Source: Gemmatimonadota bacterium
Lineage (GTDB): Bacteria > Gemmatimonadota > Gemmatimonadetes > Gemmatimonadales > GWC2-71-9
DNA: 64,000 nucleotides
Direction: 5' to 3'
Assembly (NCBI GenBank): GCA_009692115.1
Contig: SHZU01000002.1
Span: forward strand, 310,001 to 374,000
How positions within the stretch are numbered: the stretch's first letter is position 1; each line of letters starts with the position of its first letter. A program made the position numbers and the translations under genes. Positions 33,688 to 43,216 of the stretch are shown one piece after another. The notes beneath the pieces are model-generated. The model did not search any database, was not told where the DNA came from, and saw only the letters and a program-made list of their open reading frames with translations.

Positions 33688-35925
33688 GTGTCCCCCGTCC
33701 GCGTTCCATCGCCGGCCCTGATCGGGCTCGTCAGCTTCGGCTTCGGCATCACGGCCGGACTCGCGGGCGGGTGGAGCGCCGGCGTGGCCCTGATCGGCGC
33801 CTTGGGAGGGGTCGCTGGGTGGCCCCGCTTTCGTGGCGCGGCCGTCATCCTTGCCATCGGGGTGGGCCATGGGCGGGCGGCCCGGTGGCAGGACGATGGT
33901 GGCTGCAATGCCATCTTGCCCGTCGGCCCACTGGAGTTGACCGGACGAGTGGCCGAACCGGCGATGTCCGGCCAGCCGGCGGGGTTTCGGCCGGCCGGCC
34001 GGTGCGGCGGATCCATCATGATTCGGCTCCGCGGGGGGGCCGATACGCTCTGGGCCGGCCAACTCGTTCGCCTGGACGGCCGGTGGACCCAAGCGCCGAA
34101 GGGACTGGGTCCGGCCCGGGGTCTCCTGATCGTTCAGACGGCCACGGTCACGCCCGGCCTGATCCGGCCCGCCGAGCGGCTTCGCAATTGGTTGGTTCAG
34201 ACGGTCGGTGAGCTCTACGGCTCCCGGGCGGGCGTCATTCGGGCGTTGATCCTGGGTTCGAGAGGCACGATCGACCCGGTGCTGTCGGAAGCGTTCGCTC
34301 GCTCGGGCCTGGTGCACCTCCTCTCGATCAGCGGGTTTCATGTCGGGCTGATCTGGGCTTGGATCATTCTGCTGGCCCGCCTCTGCGGCCACGGCACCCA
34401 GGCGGTGGTCGTCGCGGCTGTGGTGGTAGTCGGCTACGTCGGATTCATCGGCGCGCCCGCTCCGGCGCTCCGGGCCACCATTCTCGCCGTCCTGACCGCC
34501 CTGGAACGACGCCGCCAGCGGGCCCCGGCACCGGGGCCGTTGTTTGCCGTGGTTCTGGCCATCGTGATTGCCTTCGATCCGTTTGCCGTCGTCGATTTGG
34601 GCGCGTGGTTGTCGGGCCTGGCGCTCTGGGGCGCAACGGCAGCCACGGCGTGGAGCGACCGATCCCTCCACCAGGCGCCGTGGCTCCGGGTCGTAGCAGC
34701 CTCGGTCGGTGCCACCGTCGCGACCGCGCCGGTCACTGCGTTCGCGTTAGGCAATGTGGCGCTAATCGGTATCGGGCTCAACATCGTGGCCATTCCGGTG
34801 GCGGCGCTGGCCGTTCCAGCCGTCATGGTGAGCCTCGCGACCGCCCCGGCGGGCCCGGCGGTGGCCGGAGCGTTTGCCGCCGCCGCCGGAGGGCTGCTCT
34901 GGGGGCTCGAGTTCTTGGCCGATTGGGGCGCCGGCGTTCCGGGTGCGGCGCTGTCGTTTGCGCCCGGAATCTGGCCGGCTCTGGCGGCCGCCGCCGTGGT
35001 CGTCTGGACCACCTGGGCGTTCGGCACCCGCCACCGGGCGGCGGAGACCACCGGCCGGCTCGGGCTCGGACTCGCGGTCGTGGCGCTCGGACACCTCGCG
35101 GTGGGGCTGGCGGAGCCTCACGCCGGTTCCCGTCTCACATTACATTTTCTGAACGTCGGGCAAGGCGACGCCGCGCTGCTGGAAACACCCCACGGGCATT
35201 GGGTCCTGATCGACGCCGGGCCGGCCGACCCCCGTGGCAATGCGGGCCAACGGACCATCGTGCCGTTCCTCCGCAAGCGAGGGGTCCGGCGGCTCGACGC
35301 GATGATCCTCTCTCACGCCCACCGGGATCATGTCGGCGGGGGCGGGGCGGTGCTCGATGCGGTCCAGGTCGACCGGGTCTTCGAGCCGGGCGTGCTGACC
35401 GCCGACCGAAGCTATGCCGAGTTGCTTGAGGAGTTCGAGGTCGGCAGAGCGGCGTGGCGGCCGATGCGGGCGGGCGACCGGATTGAGGTCGATGGCGTCG
35501 AGCTCGAGATCGTTCATCCGACGGCCGGGTGGAGCCGGTGGGGCGAGGATCTGAACGAGGATTCCGTGGTGCTGGTGGTCCGAAGCGGACCCTTCGCCGC
35601 GGTATTCCCGGGTGACGCCGGGTTTCCCGTCGAGCAACGAATCGGCTCGGCGATCGGTCGGGTCGACGTCCTCAAGGTCGGCCACCATGGGTCCCGAACG
35701 GCCACAGGCACGCCGTGGCTCGCGCAGTTGGCGCCTCGGGTGGCGGTGGTGAGCAGCGGGGTCAATCGGTACGGGCATCCGGCCCCCGAGACCCTCGGTC
35801 GGTTGGCGGCTGGTCGGGTGTCGGTCTGGCGCACCGATGCCGACGGGACGGTGTCGATCGAAGTTGGCGACAGCGGCATGCGGGTGCGGGGCCGGGGGCG
35901 GACGACGGACTTTCCCATTTTCTGA
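33688..35925 (+). CDS. comEC: ComEC/Rec2 family DNA-uptake channel
   Basis: 745 residues: an N-terminal DUF4131-like region, a competence domain with about eight membrane segments and SGLVHLLSISGFHVGLI, and a C-terminal metallo-beta-lactamase-like domain with SHAHRDHVGG, FPGDAGFP and VGHHGSRTAT. In naturally competent bacteria this protein passes single-stranded DNA across the inner membrane, and the C-terminal domain may degrade the other strand. No other competence gene is in view, so competence is only suggested. Confidence 0.92.
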   Translation: MSPVRVPSPALIGLVSFGFGITAGLAGGWSAGVALIGALGGVAGWPRFRGAAVILAIGVGHGRAARWQDDGGCNAILPVGPLELTGRVAEPAMSGQPAGFRPAGRCGGSIMIRLRGGADTLWAGQLVRLDGRWTQAPKGLGPARGLLIVQTATVTPGLIRPAERLRNWLVQTVGELYGSRAGVIRALILGSRGTIDPVLSEAFARSGLVHLLSISGFHVGLIWAWIILLARLCGHGTQAVVVAAVVVVGYVGFIGAPAPALRATILAVLTALERRRQRAPAPGPLFAVVLAIVIAFDPFAVVDLGAWLSGLALWGATAATAWSDRSLHQAPWLRVVAASVGATVATAPVTAFALGNVALIGIGLNIVAIPVAALAVPAVMVSLATAPAGPAVAGAFAAAAGGLLWGLEFLADWGAGVPGAALSFAPGIWPALAAAAVVVWTTWAFGTRHRAAETTGRLGLGLAVVALGHLAVGLAEPHAGSRLTLHFLNVGQGDAALLETPHGHWVLIDAGPADPRGNAGQRTIVPFLRKRGVRRLDAMILSHAHRDHVGGGGAVLDAVQVDRVFEPGVLTADRSYAELLEEFEVGRAAWRPMRAGDRIEVDGVELEIVHPTAGWSRWGEDLNEDSVVLVVRSGPFAAVFPGDAGFPVEQRIGSAIGRVDVLKVGHHGSRTATGTPWLAQLAPRVAVVSSGVNRYGHPAPETLGRLAAGRVSVWRTDADGTVSIEVGDSGMRVRGRGRTTDFPIF

Positions 35926-35940
35926 CGGGCCAACGACACT

Positions 35941-36963
35941 ATGGCGATTTTTGGCGGACCGATTATCACGATCGAGCGCTTCATCCTCGAACAGGAGCGG
36001 CTCTTTCCGGAAGCCACCGGCGAACTCTCGAACCTTCTCTACGACTTCGCGTTGGGAGCCAAGATCATTGCGGCCTCCATTCGGCGGGCCGGGTTGGTCG
36101 ACATCCTGGGATCGGCCGGGAGTACCAATGTTCAGGGGGAAGAGCAAAAGAAACTCGACATCATGGCGAACGAGACCCTGACCAGCGTGATGGGTCACAC
36201 CGGTCGGGTGTGCGTGATGGCGTCCGAGGAGGACGAGGAATTGATTCCGGTGCCGCCAGGCTGGCCGTCGGGCAAGTACGCCGTGCTGTTCGACCCGCTC
36301 GACGGCTCATCCAATATCGACGTCAACGCCTCGGTCGGTACCATTTTCTCGATCTACCGCCGCGAGTCGACCGCGGGGCCTGGTACGCTGGCCGATGTGC
36401 TTCAGCCCGGGTTCCGGCAGGTGGCCGCGGGATACGTGATGTACGGGTCCAGTGTGATGCTGGTGTATACCACCGGACACGGCGTCCACGGATTCACGCT
36501 TGATCCGACCATCGGCGAGTTCCTCCTTTCGCACGAGAACCTGCGGATGCCGGAGGTCGGAAGGTATTACAGCGTCAACGAGAGCAATTTTGCCAGGTGG
36601 AACAAGGGGTTTCAGCGGGCGGTTCGGGGCCTCCACGGCGACATGCCCGAACGGATCAAGGGGAAGAACAGCCGCTACATCGGGTCCCTGGTGGCCGACT
36701 TCCACCGGAACTTGATTGCCGGCGGAATTTTTCTGTATCCGGCCGACACCAAGAATGTGAACGGTAAACTCCGCCTGACCTACGAGGCCAATCCGATGGC
36801 GATGCTGGCCGAGCAGGCAGGGGGCGCCGCCACTGACGGCCGCCGCCGGATCCTCGACCTCCAACCCGGGGCGCTGCACCAGCGGATTCCACTGGTGATC
36901 GGATCGAAGCGGGATGTTGAGTTCGTCGCTGCGGTTCTCGCCGAGTGGGAGGCCGAGTCGTGA
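35941..36963 (+). CDS. fbp: Fructose-1,6-bisphosphatase class 1
   Basis: A gluconeogenic enzyme hydrolysing fructose 1,6-bisphosphate. The 340-residue protein has ASEEDEE and the metal/active-site motif [11 protein letters not shown], with [13 protein letters not shown] near the C-terminus, all class 1 markers. The stop overlaps the mutase gene (GTGA), which suggests a shared transcript. Confidence 0.94.
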   Translation: MAIFGGPIITIERFILEQERLFPEATGELSNLLYDFALGAKIIAASIRRAGLVDILGSAGSTNVQGEEQKKLDIMANETLTSVMGHTGRVCVMASEEDEELIPVPPGWPSGKYAVLFDPLDGSSNIDVNASVGTIFSIYRRESTAGPGTLADVLQPGFRQVAAGYVMYGSSVMLVYTTGHGVHGFTLDPTIGEFLLSHENLRMPEVGRYYSVNESNFARWNKGFQRAVRGLHGDMPERIKGKNSRYIGSLVADFHRNLIAGGIFLYPADTKNVNGKLRLTYEANPMAMLAEQAGGAATDGRRRILDLQPGALHQRIPLVIGSKRDVEFVAAVLAEWEAES

Positions 36964-38510
36964 CCGAAGGGAATCCCGGTCTCGTCCCGATCAACCCGGT
37001 GCTGGGCCGGGCCGATTGGGCCGGCGATGTCGGCGAACCCGGCCAGTGGCCGTACACCCGCGGCGTTCAGCCGACGATGTACACCGGTAAACTCTGGACG
37101 ATGCGGCAGTACGCGGGCTTTGGAACCGCCGAGGCGACCAACCGCCGATTTCAAATGCTCCTCGCCGCCGGGCAAACCGGTCTCTCCACCGCGTTCGACC
37201 TGCCGACCCAGATGGGCTACGACTCCGATCACCCAATGTCCGTCGGCGAGGTGGGACGAGTGGGCGTCGCGATCGACACGGTGGACGATTTGGCCGTGCT
37301 GTTCCGGGGCATTCCGCTGGATCGCGTCTCGACCTCGATGACGATCAACGCCACCGCCGCGATCCTGCTGGCCATGTACGTCGTGGTGGGCGAGGAGCAG
37401 GGCATTCCACGGCAGCAACTCTCCGGCACGATTCAGAACGATCTCTTGAAAGAGTACATCGCCCGGGGCACCTACATTTTCCCGGCCGAGCCATCGCTTC
37501 GGCTCATTACCGACATCTTCCGGTTCGTCGCCGACGAGGAGATGAACTTCAACCCGATTTCGATCAGCGGCTATCATATCCGGGAAGCCGGATCGACCGC
37601 GGTCCAAGAGGTGGCCTTTACCTTGGCCAATGCACTCGAGTATTGTCGCCGCGCGATCGCCGCGGGCCTGCCCATTGACCGGTTTGGCCCGCGGCTGTCG
37701 TTCTTCTTCGCGGCCCACAACGACTTGTTCGAGGAGGCGGCCAAGTTTCGCGCGGCCCGGCGGCTCTGGGCCCGGCTGGCGCGCGATCGGTTCGGGGCGG
37801 GCGATGCCACCTGCAAGCTTCGGTTCCACACCCAGACCGGCGGGGTCACGCTCCAGGCCCAGCAGTCACTGAACAACGTGGTCCGGGTCACGGTGCAAGC
37901 GTTGGCGGCCACCCTGGGTGGCACCCAGTCGCTTCACACCAACGGGTACGATGAAGCGCTGACCCTGCCGACCGCCGAGGCCGCCACGCTGGCCCTCCGG
38001 ACCCAACAAATCATCGGGTACGAAAGCGGCCTCAATCGGAGCGTCGATCCGCTGGCCGGGAGCTATTACGTCGAGAGCCTGACGGACCGGATCGAGGCCG
38101 ACGCGGTGGCGCTGATCGAGGAGATCGAAGCCATGGGAGGGGCCGTGCGGGCGGTGGAAACGGGTTACTATCAAGACGCCATTGCCCAGGCGGCCTACGA
38201 ATTCCAAAAGGCGCAGGAGGATGGCCGGATCGTGGTGGTCGGGGTCAACCGATTCACCACCGATGAGGTGATGCCGGTCATGGCCAATCCGAACTTTGCC
38301 GCCCTCGAAGCGGGGCAACAGGCCGCGGTAGCCGAGGCCCGGAGGCGGCGGGATGCCACGGCGGTGTTGAGCGCCCTAGGCCGCTTGGAGGCGGCTGCGG
38401 CGACACCGGAACCCCTGATGCCCCGGATCCTCGACGCGGTGCGGACCCGCGCCACGCTCGGCGAAATCAGTGATGTGCTCCGTCGGGTCTGGGGCGTCTA
38501 TCATGCGTAA
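36960..38510 (+). CDS. mcmA: Methylmalonyl-CoA mutase-type acyl-CoA mutase, large (catalytic) subunit
   Basis: 516 residues forming the substrate-binding TIM barrel; the C-terminal B12-binding domain is absent, so a separate small subunit must exist elsewhere. Key residues by comparison with the Propionibacterium enzyme: Tyr in RQYAGF (Tyr89 equivalent), [10 protein letters not shown], Arg in IARGTYIFP (Arg207 equivalent) and His in [11 protein letters not shown] (His244 equivalent). Tyr plus Arg points to methylmalonyl-CoA rather than isobutyryl-CoA (Phe/Gln) or 2-hydroxyisobutyryl-CoA (Ile). Tyr75 is replaced by Gln (GVQPTMY). GTG 36960 overlaps fbp. Confidence 0.88.
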   Translation: MTEGNPGLVPINPVLGRADWAGDVGEPGQWPYTRGVQPTMYTGKLWTMRQYAGFGTAEATNRRFQMLLAAGQTGLSTAFDLPTQMGYDSDHPMSVGEVGRVGVAIDTVDDLAVLFRGIPLDRVSTSMTINATAAILLAMYVVVGEEQGIPRQQLSGTIQNDLLKEYIARGTYIFPAEPSLRLITDIFRFVADEEMNFNPISISGYHIREAGSTAVQEVAFTLANALEYCRRAIAAGLPIDRFGPRLSFFFAAHNDLFEEAAKFRAARRLWARLARDRFGAGDATCKLRFHTQTGGVTLQAQQSLNNVVRVTVQALAATLGGTQSLHTNGYDEALTLPTAEAATLALRTQQIIGYESGLNRSVDPLAGSYYVESLTDRIEADAVALIEEIEAMGGAVRAVETGYYQDAIAQAAYEFQKAQEDGRIVVVGVNRFTTDEVMPVMANPNFAALEAGQQAAVAEARRRRDATAVLSALGRLEAAAATPEPLMPRILDAVRTRATLGEISDVLRRVWGVYHA

Positions 38511-38522
38511 AGGAAGCCGCTG

Positions 38523-39167
38523 ATGAGCTGTCAGCATCATCGAATCGTGGTGCCTCGAACGGCGCGCTACTACACCCTCGGCGAGCGCACCGGGGCCGAG
38601 GAGATCTGGTTCGTCCTCCATGGCTACAGCCAACTCGCCGCTGGTTTTCTGAAGTGGTTCGAGCCGGCCGCCCGCCCGGGGCGCTTGATCGTGGCCCCCG
38701 AGGCCCTCTCGCGGTCGTACTTTGACGAGAAGGAGACCCGTCGTGTCGGCGCCTCGTGGATGACCAAGGAGGACCGGGACCACGAGATCGAGGACTACGT
38801 TCGGTATCTGGACCTCGTCGCGGATGAAGTCATCGGGACCTTTCCGCCCCAGCCGCGGATCGAGGTCCACGGGTTCTCCCAAGGCGCCGCGACGGCCTCG
38901 CGTTGGGTCGCCTACGGCCACCAAGTTGTCAGTCGCCTCGGCCTGTGGGGCGGCACGGCGCCGCCGGACCTCGATCTGGAGCGGCTCCGAAGCAGCCTCC
39001 GGAACGGCAGCATCCTCATGGCGATCGGCGATCGCGATCAATTTCTCACCACCCAGGCAGTCCGCAACGAGCAGGCCCGGCTGAGTGGGATCGGGCTGGC
39101 CGCCGTCGTCCGGACGTTCTCCGGCGGTCATGTCATCGACCGTAGTACCCTTGCCGCGATTGGATGA
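38523..39167 (+). CDS. Phospholipase/carboxylesterase-family alpha/beta hydrolase
   Basis: 214 residues with a serine hydrolase triad layout: WFVLHGYSQ (oxyanion region), HGFSQGAATA (nucleophile Ser in GFSQG), IGDRDQFLT (Asp) and SGGHVID (His). It resembles the YpfH/carboxylesterase 2 group. The substrate is unknown. The stop overlaps the DinB-family gene (ATGA). Confidence 0.82.
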   Translation: MSCQHHRIVVPRTARYYTLGERTGAEEIWFVLHGYSQLAAGFLKWFEPAARPGRLIVAPEALSRSYFDEKETRRVGASWMTKEDRDHEIEDYVRYLDLVADEVIGTFPPQPRIEVHGFSQGAATASRWVAYGHQVVSRLGLWGGTAPPDLDLERLRSSLRNGSILMAIGDRDQFLTTQAVRNEQARLSGIGLAAVVRTFSGGHVIDRSTLAAIG

Positions 39168-39691
39168 GCCCGATGGTAACCCAGTGGATTGAACGGATTC
39201 TGGTCCGGGACCTCGAGGCGATGAAGCGGGAGATCGCGGCGTTCCCAACCGATCAGGCGGTGTGGGCAATCCCACCCGGGATTGCGAACTCCGCCGGTAC
39301 CTTGGCCCTCCATGTCGCGGGGAATCTCCGCCACTTCGTCGGCGGGGTGCTAGGGGGGAGCGGGTACCTGCGGGACCGAGTCCATGAGTTTGCAGCCCGG
39401 CATCTTCCGCGCGATGTGCTCCTCGGGGAACTCGAGGCGGCCGGTGCCGCCGTTCGGACCGCGTTGGCATCCGGTCGCCCGATCGATCTGGCGGCGGAAT
39501 TCCCCGAACCGGTGGGCGGGTTTCGGGTCACGACCGGCGATTTCTTGATCCATCTGGCGACCCACTTGGCGTTCCACTTGGGCCAAGTGGGGTACCTGCG
39601 CCGGATCGTCGCGGACAGCCCGAAGTCCGTTGGCGGGGTCGGCATTCCGGGACTCGCCTCGGCGGTCAAGGTGCCGCCGACATCGGCCTAA
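39164..39691 (+). CDS. DinB-family putative metalloenzyme
   Basis: 175 residues forming a four-helix bundle type protein. The expected metal-binding histidines are in LALHVAGNLRHF and HLATHLAFHLGQVGYLRR. DinB/YfiT-like proteins include thiol transferases and many uncharacterised enzymes; the reaction here is unknown. Its TAA stop overlaps, within CCTAACG, the TAG stop of the convergent broken gene. Confidence 0.8.
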   Translation: MSPMVTQWIERILVRDLEAMKREIAAFPTDQAVWAIPPGIANSAGTLALHVAGNLRHFVGGVLGGSGYLRDRVHEFAARHLPRDVLLGELEAAGAAVRTALASGRPIDLAAEFPEPVGGFRVTTGDFLIHLATHLAFHLGQVGYLRRIVADSPKSVGGVGIPGLASAVKVPPTSA

Positions 39692-40188
39692 CGTTTTCTT
39701 CGGTAAAGGCCGTCAAACGCCACCGACCAGGTCTTGCCCTCGTCGGTGGAGCTCTCCCACAGTTGGCCCACGGCGCCGTCGGGGTTGGTGGTGAAGATGA
39801 TTCGCTGACGGATCGACCCCTTGGGCGTGGGGGTGACACCCGCAAGTGTCATCCGGCCGTCCTGATAGCTGCCGCGGAGGTCCAGGGGGTTGCCGCCGTT
39901 GTCGATCCAGACCTGCCGCCATTTGCCGATCTGGCGATCGAAGAAATTGAAGCTCTGCCCGGTGCTGCCGGACGTCCCGGTCCAATGTTCGTGGACGACG
40001 CGCTTACCCTCCTCGAGAGTCACGAGGTTGATGCCGGTCGGCTTGCCCTTCTAGGTTACGTCCCAATCCCCAACCCACAAATCGAAGGTGCGATGATCGG
40101 GCGAGTCGCATGGCGGTGCTGATTGTGCGGCCATCGGGCCCGCCAACGCGAGGATCAACCAAACGGCAATTTTCGTTGGGGTTCTCAG
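39688..40188 (-). pseudogene. Secreted DUF1579-like protein gene, broken by an amber stop
   Basis: One minus-strand frame reads through a signal peptide (KIAVWLILALAGPMAAQS) and the motif FDLWVGDWDV, stops at TAG (40053-40051), and continues in the same frame with KGKPTGINLVTLEEGKRV to a normal stop at 39688. FD(F/L)W(L/V)GxWDV is common at the start of small secreted DUF1579-like proteins. The expected start codon is CTG (40188-40186); there is no ATG/GTG/TTG before the signal sequence in this frame, and a TGA lies ten codons further upstream. Premature stop plus lost start indicate decay. The downstream 111 codons could be re-initiated at a GTG (40023) but would lack export. Confidence 0.8.
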
Positions 40189-40333
40189 TGGTGGTGAGGA
40201 AGCGAGTGACTCTCCTCACGCTACGGCCGTTGCGACGCGGGAGTTTCGATTCAGAGGCACCGCGTCTTGTTCCGCCCCCCTCCCACGGCTAAGTTCCTAC
40301 GCCGTATTTGCTTACAGTCTCCGACCAGCGACC

Positions 40334-40660
40334 ATGCCAACCTACGAATATCAGTGCGCCAAGGGCCACGCCTTCGAGATCTTCCAGAAGATTTCCGCCA
40401 AGGCGAAGTCGAAGTGTCCGACCTGCGGCGCCAAAGCCACCCGAATCATTTCCGGCGGGGCGGGGCTGATTTTCAAGGGCAGCGGGTTCTACATCACTGA
40501 TTACGGCAAGGACGGGAAGGGACCGCGGAAGGACGGCGGTAGCGAACCTGCCACGGTCGCGCCGACCCCAACGCCCAGCCCGGAGTCGACGTCGAAGGCC
40601 GACCCGGAGGCAGCATCGAAGCCGAAGCCAAAGAAGAAGGCCGAGAAGGCGACCGAGTGA
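40334..40660 (+). CDS. FmdB-family zinc ribbon protein
   Basis: 108 residues. The N-terminal MPTYEYQC and CPTCGAKATR form the FmdB/CxxC zinc ribbon (the first pair is C-x3-H rather than CxxC), followed by IFKGSGFYITDY. The C-terminal 45 residues are a low-complexity Pro/Lys/Glu tail. FmdB proteins are thought to be regulatory or chaperone-like, but the role is unclear. The end overlaps argS (GTGA). Confidence 0.85.
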   Translation: MPTYEYQCAKGHAFEIFQKISAKAKSKCPTCGAKATRIISGGAGLIFKGSGFYITDYGKDGKGPRKDGGSEPATVAPTPTPSPESTSKADPEAASKPKPKKKAEKATE

Positions 40661-42294
40661 TCGACGTTCTTCGGCAGGAGCTGAATCGAATCGCCGGATT
40701 GCTCGGGGCCCCCGAGGTGCCGTTCGTCATCGAACGTCCCCGCGACCCGGATCATGGCGATCTGGCAACCAACTTGGCGTTGCTCGTGGCCAAAGCCCGC
40801 CGAACCAACCCGCGCAAAGTGGCCGAGGAAGTGGTGGCCGCACTCGCCTTGCCGGCCTCGTTGATTGTTCGGACCGAGATTGCCGGCCCCGGGTTCATCA
40901 ATTTCTGGCTCGCCAAGGACACGCTCGCCCTCCAACTCACCGCCATCGTCCGGGCCGGCGCGGAGTACGGACGCTCGGACGGCGGGCGAGGAATCCGGGT
41001 CAACGTCGAGTTCGTGTCGGCCAACCCGACCGGACCGCTTCATGTCGGCCACGGACGCGGGGCGGCCCTGGGCGACGGCATCGCCGCGCTGCTCGAGTGG
41101 AGTGGGCATACGGTCGTCCGGGAGTTCTACATCAACGACGCCGGGGCCCAGATCGATAAACTGGCCCTGAGTCTCTGGGCCCGGGTCCAACAGGCCGCCG
41201 GGCGTCCGGGCGAGGTGCCCGAGGGCGGGTACCATGGCGAGTATCTGGGCGAGTCAGCGGTCGCGCTGATGGCCGCCGAGGCCCCCGGGTTTCCGGACCG
41301 CCCCGAGGCCGAGGCGGTCCGGATCTGCCGGGCGTTCGCCCTGGCGAGCCAGCGGCTGGAACAAGACCAACTGATGCGGGATTTCGGGGTTCATTTCGAC
41401 GTTCACACCTCGGAACAGTCGCTGTACGACGAAGGCAAGGTGGCGGTTGCGCTCCGGCTCCTCGAGGCCAAGGGCCTGTTGTTCACCGACGGCGGCGCCA
41501 CCTGGATGCGGACGACGTCGTTCGGTGATGACAAGGATCGGGTCATCCAGAAGAGCGACGGAAGCTTCACCTATCTCGCGCCCGACATCGCGTATCACAT
41601 CGACAAATTCGCCCGCGGGTTCGACCACCTGATCGACGTCTGGGGCGCCGACCACCACGGATATATCCCGCGGTTGCGGGCGGTCCTCGTGGCGCTCGGC
41701 CACCCGGCCGAGAGCTTCGAAGTGCCGCTGGTGCAGTTGGTCAAAGTGGTGCGCGGCGGTGAGGAAGTGAAAATGTCGAAGCGGGCCGGGAACTTCGTCA
41801 CTCTACGCGAGCTGCTCGACGAGGTGGGGGTCGATGCCGCCCGGTATTTCTTCCTGATGCGGCGCGGCGAAACGCCCTTCGCCTTCGACGTCGACTTGGC
41901 CAAGAAACAGACCGACGAGAATCCGGTGTTCTACGTCCAAATGGCCCATGCCAGGATGACTGGTCTCTTCCGGGTCGCGGAGCGGGCGCCGGAGTCGGTC
42001 GGCGAGGTCGCGGATCTGGCCGGCCTCCCGGCCCCGGAGGACACCGAGCTCCTGAAGGCCCTGACGGCGTTTCCGGAAATCGTGGCCCGGGCGGCGGCCG
42101 AACGCGAGCCCCACCGGATCACGGTCTACCTGGAGGAGATTGCCCAGATGGCCCACGGCTGGTATCACCAATGCCGGGTGCTCGGCGAAGCCCCGGCGGT
42201 CGAACAGGCACGACTGGTGCTGGCGCGGGCCGCCCGCCAGGTCTTAGGGAACGGACTCAAGCTATTGGGGCTTCGGGCCCCGGATCGGATGTAG
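40657..42294 (+). CDS. argS: Arginyl-tRNA synthetase
   Basis: Class Ia synthetase, 545 residues. It has the N-terminal Add-1 domain, the HIGH-type motif ANPTGPLHVGHGRG (HVGH at 129-132), the WGADHHGYIPR region and KMSKRAGNFVTLRELLDEVG, and ends with the anticodon-binding helices closing LLGLRAPDRM. GTG 40657 overlaps the fmdB stop. Confidence 0.96.
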   Translation: MIDVLRQELNRIAGLLGAPEVPFVIERPRDPDHGDLATNLALLVAKARRTNPRKVAEEVVAALALPASLIVRTEIAGPGFINFWLAKDTLALQLTAIVRAGAEYGRSDGGRGIRVNVEFVSANPTGPLHVGHGRGAALGDGIAALLEWSGHTVVREFYINDAGAQIDKLALSLWARVQQAAGRPGEVPEGGYHGEYLGESAVALMAAEAPGFPDRPEAEAVRICRAFALASQRLEQDQLMRDFGVHFDVHTSEQSLYDEGKVAVALRLLEAKGLLFTDGGATWMRTTSFGDDKDRVIQKSDGSFTYLAPDIAYHIDKFARGFDHLIDVWGADHHGYIPRLRAVLVALGHPAESFEVPLVQLVKVVRGGEEVKMSKRAGNFVTLRELLDEVGVDAARYFFLMRRGETPFAFDVDLAKKQTDENPVFYVQMAHARMTGLFRVAERAPESVGEVADLAGLPAPEDTELLKALTAFPEIVARAAAEREPHRITVYLEEIAQMAHGWYHQCRVLGEAPAVEQARLVLARAARQVLGNGLKLLGLRAPDRM

Positions 42295-42295
42295 G

Positions 42296-43216
42296 ATGCC
42301 GTTACTCGTCGTCGGTAGCGTGGCGTTGGACTCGATTCACACTCCGTTCGGCGAGACCGCCGATGCGTTGGGCGGTTCTGCCGTGTTCTTCAGCGTCGCT
42401 GCCTCGCTCTTGGCGCCCGTCAAGGTCGTCGGAGTCATCGGCAACGACTATCCGACCGAGGAGTTGGACCGGCTCGCGCCCCGCGGGATCGACTGGTCGG
42501 GTGTCGAGCGAGCCGAGGGCGAGAGCTTTCGGTGGAAGGGGAAATACAGTTATGACCTTCAGAGCCGGGAAACACTTGAAACCCGGCTCGGCGTCTTCGC
42601 GACTTTCCGACCGCAGCTGCCCCCGGAATGGCGCACCACCAAGTTTGTATTTCTCGGGAACATCGACCCCGAACTCCAGCTCAGCGTCTTGGAGCAGATC
42701 CAAAGCCCCCGGCTCGTCGTCTGCGATACCATGAACTACTGGATCCAGGGCAAGCGCCCGGAACTGATGGCGTTGCTCAAGAAGGTCGACATCCTGCTCG
42801 TCAACGACAGTGAGGCCCGCGAGCTGTCGGGCAACTGGAACATCCACAAGGCCGGCCGGTGGATCCTCGAGCACGGGCCGAAGCGGGTGGTCATCAAGCA
42901 GGGTGAGTACGGCGCTCTCCTGGTCGAGCCGAATCGGACCTTTTACGCCCCGGCCTATCCGCTCGAAGAAGTCTTCGATCCGACCGGGGCCGGGGACGCG
43001 TTTGCCGGCGGGTTCATGGGATATCTGGCGCGGGCCGATTCCACATCGCCCGAGCAGCTCCGGCGCGCCATGGTGTATGGAGCGACCATGGGGTCGTTTG
43101 CGGTCCAGGGCTTTGGGATCAAGGGCTTCGAGGGCGTCGATTTCGATGCGGTCCAACAACGGGTCGCTCGCTTTGTCGACTTGACCCACGTCCCGGCCGC
43201 GGAGCCGCTGTCATGA
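42296..43216 (+). CDS. PfkB-family carbohydrate kinase
   Basis: 306 residues of the ribokinase fold: an N-terminal VVGSVALDSI, a GGSAVFFSVAASLL substrate loop and the catalytic/anion-hole motif DPTGAGDAFAGGFMGYL near residue 225. A sugar or nucleoside is the likely substrate; specificity cannot be read. It starts one base after argS and overlaps purM (ATGA), so it is co-expressed with purine synthesis. Confidence 0.88.
   Translation: MPLLVVGSVALDSIHTPFGETADALGGSAVFFSVAASLLAPVKVVGVIGNDYPTEELDRLAPRGIDWSGVERAEGESFRWKGKYSYDLQSRETLETRLGVFATFRPQLPPEWRTTKFVFLGNIDPELQLSVLEQIQSPRLVVCDTMNYWIQGKRPELMALLKKVDILLVNDSEARELSGNWNIHKAGRWILEHGPKRVVIKQGEYGALLVEPNRTFYAPAYPLEEVFDPTGAGDAFAGGFMGYLARADSTSPEQLRRAMVYGATMGSFAVQGFGIKGFEGVDFDAVQQRVARFVDLTHVPAAEPLS

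Noticed and set aside
36960-38510. Isobutyryl-CoA or 2-hydroxyisobutyryl-CoA mutase
   Set aside because: The position corresponding to Tyr89 is Tyr (RQYAGF), not Phe or Ile, and the Arg207 equivalent is Arg rather than Gln.
39688-40188. Programmed amber readthrough or UAG recoding
   Set aside because: The start codon is also lost and no recoding signal is evident. Other TAG codons in the window behave as ordinary stops (for example ftsL, mraY, ribBA).
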